A DNA stretch of 64,000 nt, from assembly GCA_030248225.1 (NCBI GenBank), contig JASANE010029392.1, forward strand, positions 22,731 through 86,730. Reading direction: 5' to 3'. The notes beneath the pieces are model-generated. The model did not search any database and was not told the origin of the DNA. It was given only the letters and a program-made list of their open reading frames with translations. Of the stretch, positions 21,981 through 34,245 are shown piece by piece. Numbering within the stretch: the stretch's first letter is position 1; the number at the start of each line of letters is the position of its first letter. This DNA comes from Trileptium ribeirensis (lineage: Eukaryota; Nematoda; Enoplea; Enoplida; Thoracostomopsidae). Both the position numbers and the translations under genes were made by a program.

Positions 21981-22099
21981 TTGATATTTACCTGGAGTTT
22001 ATAATTTTCCCCATTAAGCAAATCATTGGGAAGCTTAAGCTTCTGTTAGAAATAAAAACGTAAAGTCTTCATTGTTTCACGATATTTTTAGGTATATCA

Positions 22100-22350
22100 G
22101 TTAAGGTGTGTTCATACGCTCAAACTTTTTGCTCAAATTTTGATCAAAATTTGAGCTCACATTTTGATCAAAATTTGAAAGCAACTTTTTGCATTTTTTG
22201 CAAGTTTGAACGTGTGAACACAGTTCATACATTTCATGAATGTTAATGTAGCCAATCATGGACGAGATGTATTACCTGAAAAAGTTTGAGCTCAAATTTT
22301 GAAATATCGCAATTTTAATTTAAAAATAATAAATTTGAGCTCAAAATGAG
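22100..22350 (-). mobile_element. Inverted-repeat element with CAAATTTTGATCAAAATTTG motifs, right end lost
   Basis: Begins GGTGTGTTCATACGCTCAAAC, then TTTTTGCTCAAATTTTGATC and its self-complementary continuation, and later a second GTTTGAACGTGTGAACAC. It matches the element at 33935-34245 in opposite orientation, but stops at about 22350 where the T-poor block begins, so its far end (expected to mirror the start) is missing. Confidence 0.7.
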
Positions 22351-22690
22351 CAGGAACACGCCAAGAAACGCGACAAATTCGAAAAAGCAAACAAATCAAG
22401 TCACCAAAAGCAAAGATCCATCAAAACCCAAAAACGAAACACACGCCAAAAAACCAAAAACACACACAAAAAAAAGACAAAACGACCCAAGACCAAAAAG
22501 AGAGAAAAAACAAAAAAAACCACCGCCCACAAAAAAAAAAAAAAAAAAAAAAAAAGAAAAAAAAAACAACCCCAAAGAACAAAAAAAGAAAAAACAAAAA
22601 GAAAAAAAAAAAAAAAAAAAAAAACCCGAAAGAAAACAAAAAAAAGAGAACCAAAAAACAAAAACAAACAAAAAAAAAAACAAACCCCCC
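22350..22690. repeat. A-rich, almost T-free low-complexity block
   Basis: From about 22385 to 22690 the plus strand is mostly A with C and G and almost no T, including A-runs of over 20. A 148-codon Lys-rich open frame and T-rich mirror frames on the minus strand are consequences of this composition, not evidence of a gene. It abruptly replaces the expected end of the neighbouring inverted-repeat element. Confidence 0.7.
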
Positions 22691-25250
22691 CGTTCATGTT
22701 ATATTGTACCCAACGTTTGGAACCTATGTACCCCACACAGTGTCAGGCACACTGCTGATAACAGGGTTTTTAGACATCCTATGTTTTTATAAATCGTTTC
22801 AAGGGTAGCTAGCTAGGGGTATTGCCCGTTTTCGACGGCGTCAAGCACAACGTGTTTTCTTTGTATTTTTATTGACGCTGTGCGCGATTATCTCATCAAC
22901 ATGCATACGATTAGATACAAATATCGAGATTTAAAAAAAACTACACAGCACAACTGACTAATACAACGCATTAGCTAAAGACGGTGTCCGTTACTGTTAA
23001 TTCGCGCCAAATTGGTAGCTAAGGGTGTGTACGACACCATAAAAATGTAGTAGCTAGGGGTGTGTCGTACACCCTCGGAAATACATTTACGGTATGAGTA
23101 TGGCCCTGACCGTATATATTCTAGCGCGCGACTACACGGGGAGAAATGTTCCAAACAGCGGGCACATTATAACGTGAACACCGCATAAACAATGGAAACA
23201 GCAGTACACCATATGTAGATCTCTACAAAATGAAACCAAAATTAACTATAGCTTGAACTGGTGTCGAAGTATATATTTCCGTTTCCGTGTATTTTAAGCA
23301 TCATCGACCCACTAAAATTTTACCCAAATTCTACGTCCTGAGTGAGGTGTGTTGAAAAGCATAATATACAGGATAATAGAACATAATTTGCTGTGCAAAA
23401 TGAGCGTTTGACTTTGATGATATCTACACCGATTAAAGAGATAAAATAAATAATGTGACTGTCCAGGACCCTTCGGCGTCCGGTCCGAGCGCATTCGGCC
23501 GCCTTTTCGGGGCAAGGCGTTAGAATCGGACTTCACGCGTATATAAAGTGCAGAAATAGCCAAACATCATAGCACACATAGTGTACATTGGTTATGTAGT
23601 ATGATAACTTACGAATTTTTCACAGGTGTCCGAATTGCGAACTGGCTAACGTTTCTACGTTATTTTCTAAGGACGAATTTATCAAATTCGATGGTTCTAG
23701 CTAGTTGCTTTCGGCTAAATTTAATGCTACATGGCACAACTCTGATTCACTATGATTTCAGAGTTAGCCATTCATAGTTATAAGTTTGCGCGTGGTTGCA
23801 TATTTTGGCAAAGTTTCCTATCGCCAGTTCTTGAATTTAGAGGCAAAATTTTTCTCAACTCAGTTGATTAGAAGTTTCAATACCTTGAAATCTACTCATT
23901 GAATTTTCCTGACACTTGATTCGGCCCCACAACTGAGCGCTGCTCAGGCACTGCTCCTTTCATCGGAATCGAATTTTCAAGTTTTTTTGACAAAGCCTTA
24001 TGTCCCCTACACATAACTTTTATATCCTTCCCTGGTTTACCTATTCTGGTAAACCAGATAAATAGGGAGTAATTATTAATAAATTTTGAACATTGGTCAT
24101 TTTGTAAGAGGCACTCTGCCGAAAACCTACAGTCCCAAAAGTTGTGAGACCAAACTTTAGACAAAATTCCTGCGACTTTCCATGCAATTAAAATTGAAAT
24201 ATTGAATGACCGCGAATTATGAACAGTCTGAGACGGAATTTTACCATTCATAACAACGTTGTGACAGCCCTACAGCTTACATATCTGCCTAATTTCCCAA
24301 CTCTAAATTTCTATTTTTATCACACGGACCAGAGCCTAATTTCATAACTCATTACCTCACAAACAAATATACGGTAACCCTTCCACTTAATGTTTGTTTT
24401 CAAACTTCATGTTTGTGCGGTTCAACACGCAATTATATATTTTATTCCTGCAAGGCATAATGTAGTTATTACGAAAGCTAAATTCAGACGATTAAATCAT
24501 ACGTTTTGTGTTGAGCTTAAATTTCACATGGCCATTTTATAAAACGAAAAAATCGTTACTAACTCTGCGGTTCTGACCACTTCGTTCTAATGCGATGTAA
24601 TTTCTTTCACTTCAGTACTTGAGGCTGCATTCAGAATTCATGTAAAACCAAAGCGACAAGGGATCCCTGTGTTAATTAACACTCAAACCTATAAAAGCTA
24701 CACACAGCCCCGTATTCTAAATCACCAAAGTCCATCGTTTTGCCCACGAGACTGCCTATGATGCATGACATCTGACATGAAATGATAGTTTCTTAATGAA
24801 ATTTTTCAAGTTGCAATGTCAACGAATTTGATATCAACTGGAGTTTTGGTTAGCTTAGCTCAGATACGTTTGATATAAAGTTTAGGTCCGGATTTTGGTA
24901 CGTTTGGGCACAGGGGCGGCGATCTATTTTCGTGACTGGGGGGTGACCTGTCCTGGGGGTGTATTACGGTTTACTAGTGGTAAATTTTATGGGAGTGTAT
25001 GAATGTGCCGCACACCCAGACTGGGTGGGGGTGTCACCTCCCACTCCCAGGGATCGCCGCCCATGGCTATGCCAGTTGGAGGCCATGTGTAAAGTAAGTA
25101 GTTAATATTAAATGGATTTATGAATCAAATAATAACTGAAATAAAAAATTAAACCGTCACAGATTTATATTTTAAGTCACTTTCTGCAAACAAGGAAAGT
25201 TTGTGACGTCAACATATTATATAGCATACAGCCGACAAAAATTTTTTAAA
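22691..25250. other. Intergenic sequence, no gene seen
   Basis: No exon-like structure recognised. 22803-23075 contains repeated GTAGCTAGGGGTNTTG / GTAGCTARGGGTGTG phrases with TGTACGACACC and its complement, perhaps a small inverted-repeat element. 24905-25070 is a GC-rich module (GGGGGGTGACC to GTGTCACCTCCCACTCCC). It is echoed by a shorter related module at 25255-25335 (GGGGTGGTGTGCCTG, GGGTGTCACCCCCCACCCC), both ending near ATCGCCGCC. Confidence 0.4.
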
Positions 25251-25544
25251 TTTTCTGGGGTGGTGTGCCTGTCTTGCACCCCCGATTCCATTTCCTTGGG
25301 GGGTGTCACCCCCCACCCCCCGGAGATCGCCGCCTATGTTTGGGCATTAACTTTGTGGTTTTATCAAGATTCCAAGATTTTAATTACTGTATGTTCGATA
25401 TATGTATATTTGCGGTGTGGTTCGATATTTTTGTCATGGCTTTGTGGCGAAACTACAAAAGGCATATGCATGGCAGCTTCAAAAATTAGTAGTTGAGAAG
25501 CTGGGGAACTTGGGAAGGTGGAAATTTGGAAAGTCGGTTCTCAA

Positions 25545-26169
25545 CCGGTGTCACAGGATGAAGCCTACCACCGTAGGTTTCAGCCTAGGGTGGAACCTAT
25601 TATAATAAGTTCCAGCCTAGGCTGAAGCGTACCCCTATATATACTTGTTTCAGGGATATATATAATTAGTGATGCAGGCCGACTATATTAACGCGATAAT
25701 TTGTTATATTAATATTAGTTAAGCGATAGGCTAATTTTTATTTAACGCTTATCCCACGAAATGGGGCTATTTGGAACCGAAAGTTGAACAAAATTAGAAA
25801 CTTAAGCTTCGCCAACATTGCCAATAACACCATTGTTCAATCATAGTTTTGGCAAAATACGAAGAACAACGCTGCTCCCTACATAAAGGCAGATATGTCT
25901 CAAGGTGTTGAGCCAAAGTTTGAACAAACAAGATACGTCACTTCATCCACTACCTGTGAAATTGATCTGATCCCAATGCCCGTAATTTGTAAACTCTGTG
26001 CTCAGGGCCTATTTGCTGTAAGTAATGTTGAACGTGGCGCATCCCGTTGGTAAACCCAGAACCCTGTGACATATGTAAGGTCCATGCATGAAGAGTTACG
26101 TGTGCACCTAGCCTAGAACTGATAGGTTCCAGCCTAGGCTGAAACATACGGTGGTAGGTGTGGCACCGG
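25545..26169. mobile_element. Inverted-repeat transposon, about 625 bp
   Basis: Left end: CCGGTGTCACAGGATGAAGC, CTACCACCGTAGGTTTCAGC, CTAGGGTGGAACCTATT. The right end, reverse complemented, reads CCGGTGCCACACCTACCACC, GTATGTTTCAGCCTAGGCTG, GAACCTATCAG. The terminal inverted repeats are thus about 50 bases and carry inner CAGCCTAGGCTG palindromes, also seen at about 25613-25625. No transposase; non-autonomous. Confidence 0.75.
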
Positions 26170-26667
26170 AACGTCAAATGAAGATTCAAATATTGGCTAC
26201 AATCTATTGACAATTTGATGCACAACAAAACTACACTGTCACTCAATGAGCGAATCTGCCACTAGCCAGCAACTATATCTTGAACCAAATAAAACTGAAA
26301 TATTCTATCATACTCAGCGTCGCTACATACCACATAAAGTTTACTCAAACGTATTAAAATTAGCAAAATTGTTGTATTAAACATATAGTTGTAATTGTAG
26401 CTAGTTTATATATACAAAATAGATAAGGAAACAAGCGCGGAAATTACGTCTAAAGCAAGAAATATATTACAAAAAGGTTACGTGATAACGCAATAATTAA
26501 TCAAAATTTACATGTCGTAAGTATATATAACCATTTCGTACATAGTGACATTATGCCACGGTGTGCATTCCGTAGCGAGAAGTATGTCCATTTCGTCGTG
26601 TAGAATGCGTTGTATACAAGTACAAGTGATTCGCGTTATAAGGTTGAGCAACTCTTAAACGTTAACG

Positions 26668-26735
26668 TATATAGCGGTTAGTGTGGGAGCATCGGTACCA
26701 AATGAAGCCGGTTCAATCCAGCAAGTTTGCTCAAA
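26668..26735 (+). repeat. tRNA-derived SINE fragment
   Basis: A-box-like TATAGCGGTTAGTGTGGG and B-box GGTTCAATCC about 35 bases apart, like the minus-strand copy at 9732-9808. It directly abuts the left end of the pogo-type element at 26742. Confidence 0.5.
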
Positions 26736-26741
26736 GTTGTA

Positions 26742-28589
26742 TAGTAAAACCCGGGTAATCCCGACATCCGGGTAATCTGGACAACTTGAACGCGTATTTC
26801 TTGCTCTAAATAAATAATTTTTATATCGTAACATAGCCACTGCTGCCGACTGCATGCCTGTGCAGAGAAATTATGTATTTTATAAATTTTTAGTTCAGTT
26901 TTATGTACAAAACTGCTATTGTTGAGAATACCCGGAATTTCTGACTAGTTACTTTGTTTCAAAGGTTAAGATTGTCGACCTAGATTTTGCTGTTACCTTG
27001 AGAAATATTGAAATTTTTTCACAGATTTGTCGTAAATGATCCAAATTTTTTGAATATGTAACTTTATTTGCTGTAGTTGGAACAAGTATATCAATACTAG
27101 TAATATCCACACTAGTCATGTTCTGGAACGATCCATATTGTTGTCATGCCCACTTGACTACTGAAACGACAAAATTTCGAAACAAATACCCCTTTTGAAA
27201 TATTTCGGCAGTCGTTTCCCTTATCAAAAACGTCCGTAGACGCTAATACGCATGGCATTTGTCAAACCAGCAACCGGTATATTACGATTTACGAGTAAAA
27301 TATCGGCTCAACTTAAAAATGCAGCCTAAGGGATCGCATTCCGGTAAAAATGATAACGCTGTGTTTCCACGTTGGCTACGCCATTGCTGGTAAATTTATT
27401 TGATATGTACGATCTAGTTTCACGTTTTAGCTTTAAATGGCTCGTGTAAAAATGTAACTCCTGATCGTGGACGTAGTGGCTTGCCGCCTGCAGTTTTTCC
27501 AAAAAAGTCCCGAAATTACGGCTATAGTGTTAACCGCAAACTGACTTTGTCGAAACCGAAACAAACTGCACCAAAACGCAAAACAAATCTATCATGGTCT
27601 CATGGTCGTATTAAAGTTCAGCAATGGTTACCCCAACAAATGGAAACGGCGCTCAAAACCTTAGATAATACAGAGTGGTGGTGTCCTATATAATCAATTA
27701 TAGGTACGGTAAATCTGTGGGTGACTGGTACCAGTGTAATGATTGGCACAAATGGTGCCATGCCAAGTGTGGCACAAAGTTCACATCAGGGGGATTTGTC
27801 TGCATTACGTGTGGTGAAGTTTATGTGAAGGAAATTGCTGATTTGTCTCAGGCGTAAGGATATTTTGTTCTCAAAAGACGTTGCATTGTTTTAAAAACAC
27901 TGAACTAATGCAAATTTGAAACATATCTAACCATGGAAAAACAATTTTAATTACTCTTAATTTGCTTTTTTACATATACATTTTCGTATTTGATGGCTGG
28001 AATAGTGCACATAACTGAACTAGCGGTGTTGCATTAGTAAATTGTTCCGGTTGCCACATAAGCGTGCCATATGAGTTTTGTTAGAACTCGTTGAGGTGAT
28101 TTTCGTTTATTTTACAAGAGTGATATTTTATGTCGGCCAATCTGAGTTTCTGCTGCTCCTTCACATACAACCAATACTTTCTGAGAAGTCATCGGTCGCA
28201 GGCATAGAAACTGGAGTTTAAAGAATGTTCATGTTGCGCATTTTTGACAATTTATTATTTGTACAGCATTTCATATTTTATTGCATATATTGTGAGAATT
28301 TATTATTTGTGCATCATTTTATATTTCATTCATTAAAGGTTTTTCAATTGGTATCGCTTTTTGGTAGTGTTCAGGTTTTTCAAAATTCAGTTGCACGAGT
28401 AGTATAAAATTGATACTGACGTTATAAATTTGCTTAGATAAATTGTTGAGTTGGAAACCCGTAATGTAGTCTGTATTAACTTTTTCAACAACTATTTCTA
28501 TATAACTATGGTTTTTAACAGCTGGAAATATGCTGTCGAGTTTATCCGGAAATGTCGAGTTTGGCCGGACTATTGTCGGGTTTACACAG
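26742..28589 (+). mobile_element. pogo/Tigger-type DNA transposon, decayed
   Basis: The left end TAGTAAAACCCGGGTAATCC followed by CGACATCCGGGTAATCTGGA has the repeated 'CCGGGTAATC' look of Tigger/pogo ends. The right end (28540-28589), reverse complemented, reads CTGTGTAAACCCGACAATAG then TCCGGCC and GACATTTCCGGATAAAC, the diverged partner. Inside is a transposase-like fragment with a C-terminal PHD-like cysteine pattern. No intact catalytic core was seen, so the copy is dead. Confidence 0.65.
27440..27857 (+). pseudogene. Transposase C-terminal fragment with PHD-like zinc motif
   Basis: The first open piece (27481-27693) is basic and Pro/Lys-rich with WSHGRIKVQQWLPQQM. The second frame (27675-27857) gives GDWYQCNDWHKWCHAKCG, then FVCITCGE, a Cys-x-x-W-x-x-W-C-H-x-x-C...C-x-x-C order like the PHD finger found at the C-terminus of many pogo-type transposases. 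The two pieces are in different frames. Position inside the pogo-like ends at 26742-28589 supports the assignment. The normal DDE core upstream is missing or unrecognisable. Confidence 0.5.
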
Positions 28590-31500
28590 AATTGGCTACA
28601 TGTATTACTTAGGGGAGGGTCGAACTGTCGGCATTACACGGGTTCACTATATATAGGTACACAATACAAGGGAATGGTTAACCATTTTATTAGTTATTTT
28701 TCACCACACGACACCCTTTATTTTTATACACACATGCTTTGCATCCACGAATTGATACATCTAATTTTGAAGCCGATCGGCTCAGTTCATAAAATGTCGC
28801 TCGAATGAAAAACAAAATTATATATTTGGAAATTTTAACGGCACCGCGGGGTAAAAAATTTAGAATTAACCAAAAGGACTGCTAGATATGTCAAAAATAC
28901 TGCTAAATGAATATTTTGTGAAGCGATTGTTCGAGCAGAGTCGAATGGTGCCAAAAACATATAAATTGAAAAAAAATACCGTGTTAGAGTAGATTCCAGA
29001 AAAGAAATGACTTCTAAATTCGTTACAAGCGACTACACTATTAACGCACTCTACTGTAAATAAAAATTCTCACTGTGGGCGGACATTATCGTATAGTGAA
29101 CTTTCATTCAATCAAAACCATGCTTACAATTCGTTAAAAAATACGATTCATCCGCTGTATAATATAAATCTAATTGTAAAATACGTTCACTATATATCCC
29201 TTCTTTACAGTGATCAGTAGTGCTTTATCCATTGCAAAGCGCAGTTAGACTGCGAACATTATATCCAATATATATTTTACTGTTTTGAAGTAACATTTCC
29301 AATTCAGTGTAACGCGTGCAAATCGTACAACAAACACAATTTAAAAATACATAAATATATGTACGTTACTGCTATAAAATACTTAGTGGAGCAGTCAAGC
29401 GACAAATTAAATTAGTATGTATATATATTTCCTATATGGAAACAGTTTTTTTAAAAGAAAAAAACAAATTTCGTTTTTGTACACAAACGAAAATCATCAT
29501 CGTGCGCGATGCATTTTTCGAGAAATAAAACTTATTTTTTCCTTACCTCAGCAATTGAAAATGAAACATTCGCTATACGGGAAGCGAAGCTCAAGTCGTT
29601 TGTGCGTGAAAAAGAACGAACAGAATTGTCGCTTTCAGCTTACAAAGTTGACAATTATCTATACATAGCCGCCAATGGCGCAAATCCATCCTTAACACAG
29701 CAGCGGAGCATGGCATTATATTATTTTGTGTGACCCAATATCTATTTTGATATACAAGTTGTAAACTGTTTTGAGCAATGGTCAGCAAAGTTTTGGTTGG
29801 AGGTTCGCACCCTCGGAATTCACTTCATACTTCCTATTAAAAACATGTTAAGACTCTGCCGCAATGACACAGCTTTTGAGCTTTGTCAAGTTATTCATTT
29901 AGGAGCTGCTGTATTAATAGTTAATATGTGTTTACAAAATACGTTATTACGTTACAATAAACTTTACGTGCGTATACTCGTGCAAAAGTTTGCCTACGCA
30001 AATCCGTATAGCGAACGCGAGTCGGGATCTATGGTGTACGACCACAATTTGGGTATGCTGTGTGCTTATGCAACCCCTCCCCCCATTGGTATGTTTGTCC
30101 ATGTTCACCAAAAGACCTGACGAATAGGAAACATACAATGTGTATTCAGCTTAAATACGTAATTAACTCAGCATTGCCTTCTGGCCCAGCAATTTTGAAG
30201 CTACATATTACGACATACGTTTTCAGTGTTGTAGCCATAACTCCAAAATAGGTACGTACAATTAGCAGGTGAACGACTAATGTGAAGTCAAACTGTAAAA
30301 GGCAACTTTACAGAAAAAACTATTTCCTCAAAGAAATTCGCTTTAAAGATAAACCTTATCTAAAATGGCACTGTCTCGAACAATATTACAAACTGCCAAC
30401 ACATTTCTCAAAGCGTTGAAACTTACTCTAGAAACGTCACCCATAACTTTAACTTGTTAGCTTGTTCTATTGCATGACTAAGCACCACATTAGACGCTGT
30501 TTGGTTTAGCCGTTATCACAACTTCAGCGGCTCCGGTACGAGACCATAGCATACGTATTTTCAAATAAAATGGTAATTTATACAAACACAAATTAACAGT
30601 TTTAAATATACCAAAACAACACACGTGAAATAAAAATTAAATCATAAATGTCATTCAGATCTCCGAATGCATACCGAAGAACATTTTTACATGATACGCT
30701 ATGTAAATGATAAGCAATGATTAGTGCATGCCTCCAAGTACAATATAACACAAAATTGCAATGAAAATAAAAACAATTGAAATATATGTGTCAGCTACGG
30801 TTCTTAATTATCACAAATTTTACAAGGGCGCGGATGACCGCAAATTGCTAGATAACCTAATTTAAATAATGGTCCATTTCTAATAGTAAACGGTTCGAAT
30901 AGTTTGAATCCAAATACAATGCTGCTGTCCGGGAAAACCTCTCTGTTGACCTGAGTACTAAGCGCATTAAAAAGGTGTTATGTTATTGGATATGAATTCT
31001 GAAAATTTTTTGCAAAATACCATGGTTGTTAAAGATAACCGATATAACCATATTTTGATATACAAGATAAAGTTGCATTTTTCTGCCGAAGCCTGATCCA
31101 CAGACCAAAAATGTCTTTTTGCAATTCTATTGATCTAGATTTAAGCGCTAACATTATGACCACGCTCTTTGATTGAATACTGTTATTATAAACATTCGTT
31201 GAACTACCTAATCATTTTTTCCATACGTATTCAAGGTCCAACGGTTTAAGGAGTAGAGGTTTACGGCCGCAGGGACGATGGTTTCCCCAATTTTCCCTAG
31301 TTTTTACAGAAAGTGACTGGAATTTTTGTCAATACCCGCCTCACCCAATGAACATTTCTGGTTCAACGATTGTACAATTACAAGAAGCTTTCGGCATCAT
31401 GGCTCTTGGTCTAACGGACATTGCAATGCACATAAAAGTATCGCTAAAATACACACAAATATACTTTGGATATTATATATAGCATAGAACAATACGCTAG

Positions 31501-33185
31501 GCACATATTAGTAGTCATCACAAAATATCTAAAACCCTTTTAATGCCAATTCGTATGAACTATATTTAGCTACGTGTCTTCCTATTTAGCATATATGTAT
31601 TTAATCAAACACTGCTACTGAGATACTATAATCAGACAAATACACAAACACAATAGGTGTCAAAGGTCCGTAGGCTCGGGGGGGGGGGCGGGGAGGGGGT
31701 GCTAAATTTCTAAAACCTGTAGGAACTCAAAATCCATCTAACAGTTTTGCCAATTTTCGAAATTTTCCATATTTTTGCATTTTTCCATTTTTTTTTTTAA
31801 ATTTCCGCTAAAATTTTCCGAGCGCCTCACCGTTCAGGGAGTATCCATCGCTTGCAGTGGGTTCTACCCTTAAGGCGTAACTCCCCCTGTAGTATCCATC
31901 TCCAAAGTGAGAGTAGCGAGCGGGGTTTCGTTAATTAGGAGTTGCTTTGCAGTTCTCTTTCTGTGGCACAGGACACCACTGAATTGATAAATTTGTAGCA
32001 GCTAAAAACTGATTTTACTGAAGCTGAATTCGAAGATTTTGGACACAATGATTGGTTCCGTACTTCGAGAACCGGATATATAACAACCTATTTGCATAGC
32101 AATGAACTCTAGGTATAGAAACAAAAACGCTTTGGGTCTGGCGTCTCAGACGAGATTTTCTGCCAAAGCAGTCATGTACGGTACTAACGTCATGCTTCTT
32201 ATAATAGTTCATTACGTACTTTTTAGTACTAATAACCATTTTAATAATTTCTGGTTCGTCTGTAAACCAACTATTGCCAACAGGTCTTATAAATTTTCGC
32301 AATTTTTTTCGAGATTTCGGTCATAAATTTTGCCTGAGGCATCGAATAAAAATGGTGAACACTGCAGAATTTCTTATACGAGAGCTACAATTTTGCTACA
32401 GGACAATTTTGTCAACAAATTTTCATTTACGTCTAAGTTTGGCCAAAATTTTTGTTTAAGCATACAAGTATATGCCATCAAAGAAAAAAAGTGGTAACAA
32501 ATTACAACAATATTGAAGTAAAATCAAATAAAGATAAAATCCAGGACTTATGCAGCGCTATGCACTAATGGAGACCTGATAGATGACCTATCATTTGAAA
32601 TATATCTAAGTATAACATAGAGACTTGACACGTCCGCCAACAGATAATGCACAAAATCTACTCCTTACAAGATTTTTCCTGGAATGAGATTTAGAATAAA
32701 AGTTATATGAAGGTATCTATGTTTCAAGTGTCTTAAGTTTGTGTTAACCAAATACTATGATTCGATTAGATAATGAGGATTACGACAATTCTAATGTCAA
32801 CTAAATTTAGTAAGTATAACTGGCCAGATTTAGCGTATTTATAGCAACACGCCAGCGAGGATTTTTCGACGTCGTTCTAAGATTACACGTTCATAACGAT
32901 ATATCCACAAAGGAATTATGTATTTATATAAAACGAGCAAGAATTTATTAACTGCGATTAGGTATAAATGTTTAGGAAGGACGTTTGGTTACACGTGACA
33001 TTTATACGAGTTAATAATCAAGTTAGACAAGATATTGCGGTAAGCGGAAGTACGAAAATACTGCAAAACACAAAATGACGCAATAAAATTATCAAAACAG
33101 CCATGTTAGTATTGCGAAAACAGACATTTAATTCATAAAAGCCGCTTTACAGAGCCGACAACAAAAACACTAGGTTTAGGAAAAT
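28590..33185. other. Intergenic sequence, no supported gene
   Basis: AT-rich. Open frames of 60-107 codons (29417-29668, 29509-29733, 29797-30120, 32015-32326) show no domain and no consistent splice structure. 31670-31930 contains one more GC-flanked AATTTTGCCA-core repeat, with a 12-base G run at 31679-31690. Nothing else recognised. Confidence 0.4.
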
Positions 33186-33237
33186 CATCAGCAAAACATG
33201 AACACTGTTAACGAAGCACTGAAACTCTCATCATGTG

Positions 33238-33453
33238 CAGTGCATTCCATATGCGAATGAAAAATCCGCATATAGCTATCCGACACTAGGGTTTAAGCCT
33301 CAAGAAAGCGTACCTAGCCTTCGGGAAATTTATGCTTGTAACTACATCGCACAACAATGTTTATCATTAAGTGAACTCATTCCACACGGTTGTCGTTTAC
33401 CAGAATCTGTTCCTACCAGCAACATAGTGGCAGACTATATTTGCATTAACTAG
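33238..33453 (+). CDS. Possible terminal exon with SOCS-box-like sequence
   Basis: An open stretch of 71 codons preceded by a plausible acceptor (CTCTCATCATGTGCAG ending near 33240) and closed by TAG. The last half reads PSLREIYACNYIAQQCLSLS, then ELIPHGCRLPESV and ADYIC. This resembles the SOCS-box pattern (SL..LCR..I, then LPLP..L..YL), which recruits elongin B/C to a cullin ubiquitin ligase. The 'LPLP' and 'CR' positions are only partly kept. No upstream exon with a substrate-binding domain was found, and no poly(A) signal is obvious. It could be chance or a pseudogene exon. Confidence 0.25.
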   Translation, partial: QCIPYANEKSAYSYPTLGFKPQESVPSLREIYACNYIAQQCLSLSELIPHGCRLPESVPTSNIVADYICIN

Positions 33454-33934
33454 TCACACTGTGTTAGAACCAGTGAATAAGGTACATCAGTTGGCTAACC
33501 AAATCTTAATTATTAACCTTCTAATAACTTATTTGCAATATTTGACTACGCCGCAGGTGGTCTCCATGATGTTACACAAAACTACCTGGATTTAGCTAAT
33601 GCACCCAAACCTCCTATGAATCTTTTGGATATAAGATTTAAGATATATAAGATTTAATATGATATGCACAACAACTACAAATCTAGCTATAAATCATTGG
33701 TGCGCACAGGTTCGCCGGCTTCGATGTTTTCGGCGGGCGGTCACCAAAAATTTCTCTACTGGTCCTCAATTTATGGTGATCATTTCACCCAAGTTTTATT
33801 TCATAATTCATAAAGTTTCGCAGCGCCAACCTTCGGAGATGACCACCATATCTTAGGGACAGAATCTACATCATATTCTGACACGACCAATTATTTCAAA
33901 GAACGCGTAGAGAAAAAGTTACCAGCGTCGCAAA

Positions 33935-34245
33935 ATATAGGCCAGTTCACACGCTCAAACTTTTTGCTCAAATTATGAACTAAAAATTTGATCAAATTTT
34001 GACGGTGATTTTTAACGAAAAATTGTGATATTTCAAAATTTGGGAACAAAATTTGAGCTCAAACTTTTCCATGTAATGAATCTTGTCGGTGATTGGATAC
34101 AGGAATATCCTTGAAAAGTTTAAACAGTGTTCACACATTCAAACTTACCAAAAATGGAATAAAAATGCTTTCAAACTTTGATCAAAATTTCAGCTCAAAT
34201 TTTGATCAAAATTTGAGCAAAAAGTTTGAGCGTGTGAACACACCT
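33935..34245 (+). mobile_element. Inverted-repeat element with CAAATTTTGATCAAAATTTG motifs, complete copy
   Basis: Left end GTTCACACGCTCAAACTTTT and right end AAAAGTTTGAGCGTGTGAAC are reverse complements, with an internal pair of GTGTTCACACATTCAAAC-type ends at about 34129. Inside are CTCAAATTTTGATC/GATCAAAATTTGAG palindromes. About 310 bp, no ORF. A truncated opposite-strand copy lies at 22100-22350. Confidence 0.8.

Noticed and set aside
22346..22792. 148-codon Lys-rich open frame on the plus strand and T-rich frames on the minus strand
   Set aside because: Produced by a nearly T-free low-complexity block; no domain and probably an artefact or simple repeat.
29417..30251. Cluster of plus-strand open frames of 63-107 codons
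   Set aside because: Different frames, no splice-consistent chain, AT-driven composition, no motif recognised.
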